From Branchipolynoe longqiensis (Eukaryota; Annelida; Polychaeta; Phyllodocida; Polynoidae): DNA of 64,000 nucleotides. The stretch lies in NCBI GenBank assembly GCA_030323885.1, contig CM059193.1, forward strand, positions 74,623,543 through 74,687,542, in the 5' to 3' direction. Both the position numbers and the translations under genes were made by a program. The notes below the pieces were generated by a model. It ran no database searches and had not been told where the DNA came from. It saw only the letters and a program-made list of their open reading frames with translations. Positions 21,150 to 31,050 of this stretch are shown here, one piece after another (position 1 is the first letter of the stretch; every line of letters begins with the position of its first letter).

Positions 21150-22125
21150 ATTATTGAATATTACTGAATACTGAATAGTATTAATATATATCAATATTGT
21201 TGAATATTGCTGAAAGGGAAACCTCCCAATGCATGTATTGGGTGTCAATGCCAATGCAATGCAATGTACCTTCATTAGACAATATTATTGAATATTACTG
21301 AATACTGAATACTGAATATTATTAATATATATCAATATTGTTCAATATTGGTGAAAGGGAAACCTCCCCATACATGTATTGGGTGTCAATGCCAATACAA
21401 TGCAATGTACCTTCATTAGACAATATTATTGAATATTACTGAATACTGAATACTGAATATTATTAATATATATCAATATTGTTCAATATTGCTGAAAGGG
21501 AAACCTCCCCATGCATGTATTGGGTGTCAATGCCAATGCAATGCAATGTACCTTCATTAGACAATATTATTGAATATTACTGAATACTGAATACTGAATA
21601 TTATTAATATATATCAATATTGTTCAATATTGGTGAAAGGGAAACCTCCCCATACATGTATTGGGTGTCAATGCCAATACAATGCAATGTACCTTCATTA
21701 GACAATATTATTGAATATTACTGATACTGAATACTGAATATTATTAATATATATCAATATTGTTCAATATTGCTGAAAGGGAAACCTGCCCATGCATGTA
21801 TTGGGTGTCAATGCCAATGCAATGCAATGTACCTTCATTAGACAATATTATTGAATATTACTGAATACTGAATACTGAATATTATTAATATATATCAATA
21901 TTGTTGAATATTGCTGAAAGGCAAACCTCCCCATGCATGTGTTGGGTGTCAATGCCAATGCAATGCAATGTACCTTCATTAGACAATATTATTTAATATT
22001 ACTGAATACTGAATATTATTAATATATATCAATATTGTTGAATATTGCTGAAAAGGAAACCTCCCCATGTATGTGTTGGGTGTCACTGCCAATGCAATGC
22101 AATGTACCTTTATTAGACAACGTTT
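21150..22125. repeat. 141-bp satellite with dimeric alternation
   Basis: Seven units marked by gaaagggaaacctcccc at 21212, 21353, 21494, 21635, 21775, 21916 and (as gaaaaggaaacc) 22050: period 141, 141, 141, 140, 141, 134. Units 2 and 4 share tggtgaaagg plus catacatg. Units 1, 3 and 5 share tgctgaaagg plus (a/g)cat-type gcatg. This gives an A-B-A-B-A order. Confidence 0.95.
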
Positions 22126-22425
22126 TGAACACGCTGAGCCAAGCATTTTACACTACAAAGAACATGCAATCACTATATTTGAAACAACAATTGTTTATTT
22201 AGGTTTATCATTTCTGAGAATGGCTGGGCAATCTGTCATCTCTCATAACTATCAATCCATCCTATTTCATGACCAATTTTTACTGTATAATCCGAGGCAA
22301 AATATTTGTTTACAAATAAAGGTGAGCTGGTGTTTTTTTTACATCCCCTGTGGACAAATGATGGCTGAATAACAACCCGACATAATCGCCTTTAAAGGCT
22401 CCCTAGTGTGAATATGCACAATTTA
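22126..22425. other. No feature recognised
   Basis: AT-rich spacer between two satellites. It has an open frame of about 100 codons starting inside the 141-bp array, with no recognisable domain. Confidence 0.4.
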
Positions 22426-23050
22426 ATGGGGTTCTAACCATAGATTAATTTCTCATGTAAATTTCAGAGAAATTTACGCAGCAAATCTTTTGCATGAGAT
22501 AAATAGGATTCTAATCATAAATTAGTTTCCAATGTAGATTTCAGAGAAATGTACGCAGCGCAAATCTTTTACATGAGATAAATAAGATTCTAACCCTATT
22601 TTAGTTTCCAATGTAGATTTCAGAGAAATTTACACACAGCAAATATCTTATATGAGATAAATGTGATTCTGATCATAGATTAATTCCCAATGTAGATTTC
22701 AGAGAAATTTACACAGCAAATATCTTACATGAGATAAATGTGATTCTGATCATAGATTAATTCCCAATGTAGATTTCCGAGAAATTTACACACAGCAAAT
22801 ATCTTATATGAAATTAAATGTGATTCTGATCGTATATTAATTCCCAATGTAGATTTCAGTGAAATTTACACAGCCAGTATTTTACATGAGATAAATTGGA
22901 TTATAACCATAGATTAGTTTCTAATGTAGATTTCAGTGAAATTTACACAGCCGGTATTTTACATGAGATAAATCGGATTATAACCATAGATTAGTTTCTA
23001 ATGTAAATTTTAGAGAAATTGACTGAGCAAGTATTTTACATGAGATAAAA
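22426..23050. repeat. 77-bp satellite array, about 8 units
   Basis: The marker gattctaatcat/gattctgatcat/gattataaccat recurs at 22431, 22507, 22586, 22665, 22742, 22822, 22899 and 22976 (spacing 76-80). Each unit has aatgtagatttcagagaaat and ttacatgagataaat. Stray units lie at 24885-25035 and 25300-25372. Confidence 0.93.
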
Positions 23051-23956
23051 CACCACTTCCTGTATTAATTATGCTGTATGCTTTGTTGCTGACACAACTT
23101 TAAACAAACAAAAAATAACAACAAAATTCACCGTCACTCACACAACCTATATGGAGATAGCTGTGATTTTCATAATATGTGCGCATAAAGGAGAATATGG
23201 CTGGCTTTGATATACCTATAGCTTGCGGCTTTGCTGGTTAATTTGAGGTGGCAGAACGCTGATATTCCTACACTGGTCTTATCCAAAGACCCTATAATAC
23301 TAAGACGGCTCACTCCCTATCTCTCCAATGGTAATGTATATTTTGCAGTGCCACCTTGTGGTGGGTTTGGTCAGCTGGCTGCTGGTTGGTGTTTCACATC
23401 TAAACACATACAATTATATTATACATGAGATAGGTAGGTATGAATGGACATCAATATGAAATTGCTATGAACAAATACCCATCATCATCAGCATCATCAT
23501 CAGCATCGGCATCATCACACATCTTTCACATTCATATATGCATTTATACATATAATATAGCACCTGTTTAACCAAGAGAACAGCCGGCGCACCAAGTGGT
23601 GGGTTTGATCATTTTGATTACACAGTACAGGCTGAGTCAGCCGCCTTAGTATTATAGGGTCTTTGTCTTATCTATGATGAACCCATGCGAAGCAGAGTAT
23701 ATAGTGACACACAGTATATAGTGACAAACTGCTCCAATCTTACTGCCACAGCCCAGACTCCTATCTACGGGATCGATGGGTAAGGGGTATGGGGTGAATA
23801 GGCTATGGAGTGGGGGAGGGGGTTGATCCGGGGGGGGGGAGGTTAGAGGGGACTTCATCCAGATTGCCATATAGAGTGTTTCCGGAGATTAGAGGGGGGA
23901 GAAGGGGTAGTGCTCGATAGCTATTTTTAAACCAAGATCTTTGAGAAATAAACCGA
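23051..23956. other. No gene; short simple repeats
   Basis: A (cat/cag) trinucleotide patch lies at 23480-23515. A G-rich stretch lies at about 23770-23905. Positions 23280-23305 (agaccctataatactaag) and 23647-23665 (tagtattatagggtct) are inverted copies, so 23285-23665 may be a small inverted-repeat element. Confidence 0.45.
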
Positions 23957-24236
23957 ACAGGATGGCTCGGAGGGGTACCTATGGTGCCCATGTCCTTTTG
24001 TGGCCTGTTGCGGGATCGATCCCCGGCCCACTGGAACCATATATTTATTTAGCAGAATTTCGATAGTTTGCCGCGACATTGCCTGGCGCGTGGCGTTTCT
24101 AGGGGTGGTTGGTTCAAGGTCAGGATACTGTGGCTGAGTGGGGTATTCCGAGTTCCGCTGGTCCCCTCAGTAAGGACTGGAGTTGAGAGCCAGCACGCCG
24201 GGTCGCAACTACAGCATACATGACAGACGTTTAAGG
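23957..24236 (+). mobile_element. Diverged SINE-A-like element, fourth head
   Basis: Head aacaggatggctcggagggg with B box gggatcgatccccgg. The body (cctggcgcgtggcgtttcta, ggttcaaggtcaggatactg) is clearly related to SINE-A but diverged. It stops at the TIR element that follows. Confidence 0.7.
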
Positions 24237-24764
24237 CCCGGTCACATACACGTTAGTGATGGTAGTTGAACGTAGTGGAGGCTAACATAGTTGAATGTAG
24301 TTGAAGGCAGTTGAACGTAGTTGAACGTAAAGGCCTCCGTACTTCTCCATCATGCTAACTTGGTAATAAGGTGGATGGGCCATGAGTTCCGATTTAATCT
24401 TTGGACATGTTCAAAAGAGCGCTATGTAAGAGGCTAACATACTCTTACAAAGTCTCCATACTCTTGATGTACTCTAGCATAGTCTTGCATACCCTAGCAT
24501 ACTTTACTGTACTTGGATGTAGTTGAACGTAGTTGACCATAGTGGTGGCTAACCTATGTTGAACATAGTTGAACATAGTTGAAAGTGGTTGAACGTAGTT
24601 GAACATGGTTGAACGTGGTTGAACATAGTTGAACGCACAGGCATCAGTGTCATAACATATTTATCCATACCACAACTTGCTGTACCTTAACGTTTTATAC
24701 CACGCTTGACCCACGTTAATCTATCCTACGTTCAACTACGTTCACTAACGTGTATGTGACCGGG
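24237..24764. mobile_element. TIR element, CCCGGTCACATACACG ends
   Basis: A perfect 23-bp inverted repeat (24237-24259 and 24742-24764) extends with a few mismatches to about 39 bp. The interior is a minisatellite of gttgaacgtagttgaacata type, about 10-11 bp per step (24255-24330, 24515-24640). No coding capacity. Confidence 0.88.
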
Positions 24765-24884
24765 GCATCATGGTTGGTTGCACCTTCCGGGCGCTACCAT
24801 TAAACACAGACCCTAAACTAAACTTTCAGCACACGTTGCACCTACATCCACATGCCACCTGATAACCAAAGGTAATGTGGTTCT

Positions 24885-25035
24885 GATTTATTTCTATTGT
24901 AGATTTCATTGAAATTAACCGACCAAGTATTTTACATGAATGAGATAGATGGGGGTTCTGGTCATATAATATATTCTAATGTAGATTTCAGTGAAATTGA
25001 CAGAGCAAGTATTTTATATGAGATAAATGCTTTTT
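24885..25035. repeat. Stray units of the 77-bp satellite
   Basis: Two units with atgtagatttcagtgaaatt and agtattttacatga. They are separated from the main array by about 1.8 kb containing the TIR element and the SINE-like copy. Confidence 0.85.
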
Positions 25036-25042
25036 GCTGGTT

Positions 25043-25290
25043 TTTTTTTGTAGGTACATTATGGTTGTTTAAGCAGGGGAAATTTCAGTTGCAGACGATT
25101 AATCTTCCTCATTCCACTGCTCCTTGCCCTATCCTAATAATGTCGAGCGCCTGGCTAGGAACCGATAAGTATACATTTTTAAGTCATTGGTTTGACTTGA
25201 CCAGGATTCGAACCCATGATCCCATGATCTACCAACACGGGATACGGACGCTCTAACTCATCCGGCCATCCCGGCCATCCCGGCCATCCC
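25043..25290 (-). mobile_element. Chimeric SINE: SINE-C tail joined to SINE-A head
   Basis: 25043-25120 matches the type-2 3' tail of SINE-C (gtttaagcaggggaaatttc, cttcctcattccactgc). From 25121 the sequence is the SINE-A body start and head (tatcctaataatgtcgagcg through catccggccatccc), followed by two extra copies of ccggccatcc. The junction is seamless. Confidence 0.75.
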
Positions 25291-25490
25291 ATGCTGTTCA
25301 TATATTAGATTCTGATGCGGATTTCAGTGAAATTAACCGAGCAAGTATTTTAGATGAAATAACATACCACTTCCTGTATCAAGGCACCTCCACCTTCCGC
25401 CACATAAGCTGTAGCTGGGAACTGGCGTTCTGGCTCTCAACCTAGGTCCTTACTGAGGAACCAGCGGAACTACCAGTATTGGGAAGCACT
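25291..25490. repeat. Satellite unit plus SINE-like fragment
   Basis: 25300-25372 is one 77-bp satellite unit followed by ccacttcctgtatcaa, the same sequence that follows the main array at 23050. 25385-25490 matches, inverted, the 24150-24215 body of the fourth-head SINE (ggtccttactgaggaaccagcgg). Confidence 0.65.
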
Positions 25491-25511
25491 TTACAGGTAC
25501 TAGAAATCTGT

Positions 25512-25812
25512 AAAGCACAACTTTCGTGTGCGGAAGGTAGGCAGTTCGAATCCCAGCTGAATCATAATAATGATTTAGAAAAATTGATACCTAGCCTGGC
25601 ATTCAGCATTAATAGGATAATACACATGACTAGTTAGCGCAGTATCAGGATGATGTCACTGTCTGGGATATTGGGTCATGGTGGCAGTGGCCTGGTCTCC
25701 TAATGGGGCAACACTATGAAGTTGCCATGAGTGTGCACTGTCACAAGTTGGTGCCCATGCTACTATGACCGTATATGTTGCTAGGATGTAAAACAACAAC
25801 AAAGAAAGAGAA
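25512..25812 (+). mobile_element. SINE-A copy with partial head
   Basis: It begins within the head (cgtgtgcggaaggtaggcag), has a B box agttcgaatccc and the complete body, and ends in aaaacaacaacaaag. Confidence 0.88.
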
Positions 25813-25863
25813 GTAACAATAACCAAATCGGTACCGATCCTGTTGTTACTAGTAGGTAACCCT

Positions 25864-25876
25864 CCCCCCCCCCCCC
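25864..25876. repeat. Poly-C tract
   Basis: Run of C within C-rich sequence. Confidence 0.8.
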
Positions 25877-26012
25877 GACAACCCTCCCCCCACAAACAAA
25901 CAGTCAACTACACTGCAAGGTAAAGCTAGTGTTCCCATGACTTTATCCTTGTCAGTAAGAAGTTGTGGGCTGCCTCCTTCTACACAGTAACGGAATACTA
26001 CAATGCGCCCCG

Positions 26013-26123
26013 AAGGGGCGAGGGGGGACGAGGTGGGGGCGAGTTGGGGGCGATGGGGGGCGATGGGGCGATGTGGCGAGGGGCGAGGGGGGCGAGGGGG
26101 CGAGGGGGGCGAGGGGGGCGAGG
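26013..26123. repeat. GGGGCGA minisatellite
   Basis: Degenerate units of gcgagggggg and gcgatggggg of 8-10 bp. The plus strand carries many G4 runs, so G-quadruplex formation is likely. Confidence 0.88.
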
Positions 26124-26724
26124 CACACCCTATATCTGTGTGTCCATTCACATCCTACTAGTGTCATTTCACTGTGTTTTATCTACCATCTTTCATCTCT
26201 TATCTCTCATGCCTGCAAGGCGGCCACACACATTCCCAACGTGCTGATAGCGGATATCCCTCAGATCCCATTTCAATGCTACCATACAATTACCACTCAC
26301 CGAATACAATGCCTGTGTGAGGTTTTAACTTCTGGGCCCGTATGCATGAAGAAATATTTATCGCCGCCAGTGGTAAGGACCGAGTTCGGGGTAGCTACCT
26401 CCGAGGGTTAGAAATGTGTCACGGGGTATGCATGAAGCCAAAGCGGTGAGGAGGTAGTTACCCTAGCAGTTATTTATAGATTTGGGAAATCCCTCTGCGT
26501 TTGTAGCCATATATTAGGCTCAAATCTATTAAATGCGACCATATTTAACAGAATTACATACCCAATAAGTGAAATTTGATCAATTTAACCCTATATTCGA
26601 AGCGTTATTAACATTACCGCCGCATTGGCGGCGATATTAATAGTTATATTTTCGAATCGACGAACGCACAGTAAACAAACCGCCGCCGCCGCCAGTAATG
26701 GCCCTGTCACACTACGACGTTTCT

Positions 26725-27072
26725 TTTGTTTTGTTTTGTTGTTGTTGTTTTACGTCCTAGCAACATCTAAGGTCATATCAGGACGGGTACCGACTTGTGA
26801 CAGTGCTCACTCATGGCGACTTTATAGTGCTATCCCACTGGGAAACCAGGCCGCCGGCACCATGACCTGGTATCCCACTCAGTCACATTATCCTGACACT
26901 GAGCACACCAGTCCTTGCCATATCCTAATAATGCCGAGCGCCTGGCTAGGAAGCGACAAGTATCAATTTTAAAGTCATTGGTTTGACTCGACCGGGACTC
27001 GAACCCACGACCCCCACGATCTACCAGCACGGGAGACGGACGCTCTAACTCATTCGGCCATCCCGTCTGGTT
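26725..27072 (-). mobile_element. SINE-A copy in the nested TIR element
   Basis: Full-length minus-strand copy (ttgttgttgttttacgtcct through cattcggccatcccgtctgg). It is flanked by gacgtttct on the left and gaggtttct on the right, a probable 9-bp target duplication with one change. It is little diverged, so it is a recent insertion. Confidence 0.93.
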
Positions 27073-27127
27073 CCCGAGGTTTCTCACCGGCGACACGTCA
27101 GCGTTGAAAATAAAATTAAAGCGTTGA

Positions 27128-28170
27128 GTATGTGTCTCTGTCTCTGTGTCTGTGTCTCTGTGTCTGTGTCTCTGTGTCTGTGTCTCTGTGTCTGTGTCTC
27201 TGTGTCTGTGTCTCTGTGTCTGTCTCTGTATGTGTCTCTGTCTCTGTCTCTGTCTGTGTCTCTGTCTGTGTCTGTGTCTCTGTGTCTGTCTCTGTATGTG
27301 TCTCTGTCTGTGTCTCTGTCTGTGTCTCTGTCTGTGTCTCTGTGTCTGTGTCTCTCTGTGTCTCTGTGTCTGTCTCTGTATGTGTCTCTGTATGTGTCTC
27401 TGTATGTGTCTCCGTCTGTCTGTGTCTGTGCCTCTGTCTCTCTCTCTCTCTGAGACACAGAGACACAGACACAGACACAGACACTCAGAGACACACACAC
27501 AGAGACACAGACAGAGACACATACATAGACAGACACACAGACACAGACACAGACAGACAGAGACACATACAGAGACAGACACAGACAGAGACACAGACAG
27601 AGACACAGTCAGACACAGACACAGAGACACAGACAGACACATACAAAGACAGACACAGAGACACATACAAATACAGACACAGATACACACAGAGAGAGAC
27701 AGACACGGAGACAGAGACACAGAGACACAGACAGAGACACATACAAAGACAGACACAGAGACACAGACAGAGACACAGAGAGAGACACAGACACAGACAG
27801 ACACACAGACACAGAGAGAGACACATAGACACAGACAGAGACACAGACAGAGAGACACAGACAGAGACAGATACAGAGACAGAGAGAGACACAGAGAGAC
27901 ACACACAGAGACACAGAGAGAGACACAGACACAGATACAGAGACACAGAGAGACACAGACAGAGACAAATACAGAGACAGACACAGAGACACAGACAGAG
28001 ACACAGACAGAGACACAGAGACACAGACAGAGACACAGACAGAGACACAGAGACACAGAGAGAGACACAGATACGGAGACACAGACAGAGACACATACAG
28101 AGACAGACACAGAGACACAGACAGAGACAGACAGAGACACAGACAGTCAGAGACACAGACAGAGACGTTT
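27128..28170. repeat. Microsatellite that switches strand: (TGTCTC)n then (GAGACA)n
   Basis: 27128-27450 is built of tgtctctgtgtctgtgtctc words. From 27451 to 28170 it becomes the reverse complement (gagacacagagacacagaca). The junction is ctctctctctctgagacaca. The two halves could form a long imperfect hairpin. All long open frames here are artefacts. Confidence 0.95.
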
Positions 28171-28642
28171 CGCCAAAAAAGGACACACGTCGCGGCGCGT
28201 TGGAGAGAAACGTCGTAGTGTGACAGGGGTATATGGAACGCCACATCGAGGCGGCGGGCGGCGATTTGTTTACTTTACATTCGTCGATTCGACACTAATA
28301 ATATCGCCGCCAATGCGGCGGTAGCCTTCATAACGGTTCGTATTTAGGGTTAAATTGATAAAATGTCACTTATTGCGTAGGTAATTCTGTTAAATATGAT
28401 CGCATTCAATAGATTTGGCCTGAGTCGGTCCCTACCCCAGCCCTTATACCAGCTATGTAGTGGGGGTAGCTTACCCGACTTTTATACCCAGAGGTATCCC
28501 TACCCCCGGCCCATGCATAGCAACATTTCGCCGCTATCCCAGAAATCCCAACTACCCCCAGAGGTAGGGCGCTACCCCGGCTCCATGCATACGGGCCCAG
28601 GTCAACATTTAATTCACTGTACATCGGATCGTTGGAAGGCTG

Positions 28643-29065
28643 AAGCTAAGATTCCTTATACGCGGTATGCGGCATGGAAACGCGAATGCGAATGCGGCAA
28701 AAAAATCGAAAAGCATGTAAATGAATAGTGGTGCTTCCATGCGTCTGAATGCAAATACAAACGCAAATGCGAATGCGAATGCAAATGCGGCAGATGGATC
28801 GATCCATGGACCGATCGGTGCGAATGCGAATGCGAATACTGCTGCTTTTGTCATAGAAAACAATACTAACTTTGATCTTCCTTCACAAATTTGGACGAAA
28901 AACCCAACAAAATGTTATGGGTAACTTTTTGGGTGTGTTTATTTGTTTAACCATCCCCCTGCACACAAAGTAAACATCGGCTATTGGGGGTTGGCATATA
29001 TCTATGCCGCATATACCACATTCGCATCCCGCATGCCGAATACAGCGTATAAGGAATCTTAGCTT
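28643..29065. mobile_element. TIR element with GCGAAT hexamers, copy 1
   Basis: The inverted ends (28643 aagctaagattccttatacg and 29046-29065) match over more than 30 bp with few changes. Subterminal and central gcgaat hexamer runs (28681-28699, 28765-28786, 28817-28836) flank gatcgatccatgg. It is related to 60332-60949. Confidence 0.85.
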
Positions 29066-29360
29066 TAACTTACTTACGTCGGGGATTTGTTTGATGTTTG
29101 CATCACTAATTCTGTTTGGTGGTGTATTATTTACAATTCTGTTTTGATCTTCAGTGAGCTATGTTGGACTCCAACATTGTAATCTCATCATTATAGCTTA
29201 CCCGGTGGCAGTAGCGTACTGGGGTGTGTTTGAACGATCTGTCTTCTTGTTCAGATTGATATGTCAGCACGCCCTGATTATTTCATGGTGTCCGATTATA
29301 TTCTTCTTCTTTTGTTAAAAAGAAGAACACAAACAAACACCATTTTGCTTTAGCACACCA
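29066..29360. other. No feature recognised
   Basis: AT-rich spacer without open frames of interest. Confidence 0.4.
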
Positions 29361-29465
29361 CTGGACGCGATGGCACACTGAGTAGAGCTTGCTTCTCTGC
29401 TGGGATCAATCCCCGCCGGAGTCAAATTAAAGAATTCCAAAATGGTACTTGTCGCCATTGACTGT
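29361..29465 (+). mobile_element. SINE-A-like head fragment
   Basis: ccactggacgcgatggcaca with ggatcaatccccgccggagt and tggtacttgtcgcc match head and start of body. The rest is absent. Confidence 0.6.
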
Positions 29466-29965
29466 AGCTGAGAAATATCCCCGCTGCAGGCAAAGACGTG
29501 ATGTTGATCCAAAGAAGAGACACTTGTACATCCTAAAAGAGAAGGAATAATGGAAAAGGAGAAAAATACTGGTAAACAGTAGTTTATACGTGGAGGGAAG
29601 TACTTGTAAATAGAGTAGGCTAGTATATACTTAAGTAGAAACAAGTGGAAAGCTCTTCCCAACAAAAGCCATGAACACTAACATAGATCACTAACCCAAG
29701 ATATACATTTAAGAAACACAAAACTATAACTGTGCAGAATTGCAAAAAAGCTCGACCATCCAAACTTACATGGACAGCATAAAGACCCCATACAAATATT
29801 AAAACAAGTATATGGGGATTGATTGAACCACTAATTAGTTAATAATATAATTATCCCATAGTGCTTCATTTATTAATTAATCCATTTACTGATTGTATTT
29901 ATTAAGAAGTGTAATAAGATTCAGCAATGGGGTATCTGATGTTGTTCGGATAGAGTGGAACGCAG

Positions 29966-30265
29966 GATGAGTTGGCTAAATAACAACACACTCAACGATA
30001 CAAGAATCTGTCAGGAAAATAAACACCTTTTTAACTCATTAATGTTGAAATTGAATTGTTATTGTCATGCTTTTTGGCAAGCGCTTTGACCACATATGCT
30101 CTTCGCAAGTACAACATTCGGACCCGATAGGTTATGTGCAGAAGTGAAAACTTGCTACATTAATAAGCTGGCTAAAAAACAACACACTAAAAGATACAAG
30201 AATCTGTCAGTAAAACAAACACTATTTTAACTCATTAATGTGGAAATTTAATTTTTATTGAGTGG
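29966..30265. repeat. Direct repeat pair of about 85 bp
   Basis: 29972-30060 and 30162-30250 share ggctaaa(t/a)aacaacacac, gatacaagaatctgtcag and ttaactcattaatg. They are separated by about 100 bp. The surrounding 29466-29965 shows no gene. Confidence 0.75.
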
Positions 30266-30529
30266 CCTTATATTTATAATAGAATGATGGTGTGAAAAGA
30301 GTGAGTGATGCCGTGTAACAAATGAGTGCTATTTTAAGCTCATTTAAAACAAAGTTTTGTCCCTAGCTACAATTGTACAGCACTGCGACCATAATGTCTG
30401 CTTTCTCTAGGCTACTGAATATCAACTATTAGCAGGGAGCATGTCAACATTTTGAAACTGTGGACCATTTAGTGGTTAGATGAATATTAAATGGGCAGGT
30501 ATATATGCGCCTTGGGTAGTCAGTTTTTG

Positions 30530-30812
30530 TGGGTCATCCTATCGATCCTGCTCAATGGACACATTTTCTGTTCTGGCTATTTCCCGTTCTAACCAGTGGT
30601 CACAACTGGTTCATCAAAGGCTGTGACATATACTGATCTGTCTGTGCGAAAGTTTCTATAAATGACCCCTTGCTGCTTATCGGAAACAGTAGCCTATGTG
30701 GTTGCTGTGGGATTCCTTCAAAGGAATATGTCAGAATGACCATATGTTTGACGTCCAATACTTGATGATAAAAATCAATGTGCTCTAGAGGCGTTGTTAA
30801 ATAAAACTAATT
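30530..30812 (+). mobile_element. SINE-D copy 3
   Basis: It lacks most of the head, starting near gggtcatcctatcgatcctg. The body (gctatttcccgttctaacca, tgctgcttatcgg) and the tail gcgttgttaaataaaac are present. Confidence 0.85.
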
Positions 30813-31050
30813 TTCCTTTGGATAGTCAGTTTAAGGATGGCTTAGTGTTTCTGGGGAGGTTGGTTTCTCCCATTCTTGGTCATCTATTCATATGGTCTGG
30901 CATACATCAGTGATAGTATGTGTATATCTCTTCGGGAAAGTGTGTCAAGATTAACTCTCTTGTGCATATCTTGGATGCTCAGGACTTGGCATTGTATTCA
31001 GTCAGGCTTTGCGTTCTCTTGAGCTTAATTTCTTAACTCTTAGTTAATAC

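Larger units (their letters stand above)
26702..28228. mobile_element. TIR element nested in FB2, CCCTGTCACACTACGACG ends
   Basis: A perfect 23-bp inverted repeat marks 26702-26724 and 28206-28228. Beyond the SINE at 26725-27072 the left arm continues (tctcaccggcgacacgtcag) and partly matches the right arm inverted (gcgacgtgtgtcc), so this is itself a foldback structure. Its centre is a 1-kb microsatellite. Confidence 0.85.
26332..28600. mobile_element. Foldback element FB2 carrying a nested element
   Basis: The ends are inverted repeats (26332 ctgggcccgtatgcatgaag and 28581-28600). The left module (26507-26700, with caaatctattaaatgcgacc and ccgccgcattggcggc) recurs inverted at 28250-28425, so the two arms can pair over hundreds of bases. 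The centre (26702-28228) is a second TIR element. Confidence 0.85.

Noticed and set aside
22067..22372. 101-codon open frame
   Set aside because: It begins inside the 141-bp satellite and shows no recognisable domain or repeat-independent support.
26705..26760. Promoter-like T-rich sequence next to the TIR
   Set aside because: It is the reverse complement of the SINE-A A-rich tail.
26830..28324. Open frames of 250-436 codons made of Cys/Val/Ser/Leu or Arg/His/Asp/Thr repeats
   Set aside because: They are translations of the tgtctc/gagaca microsatellite in several frames at once. There is no coding signature.
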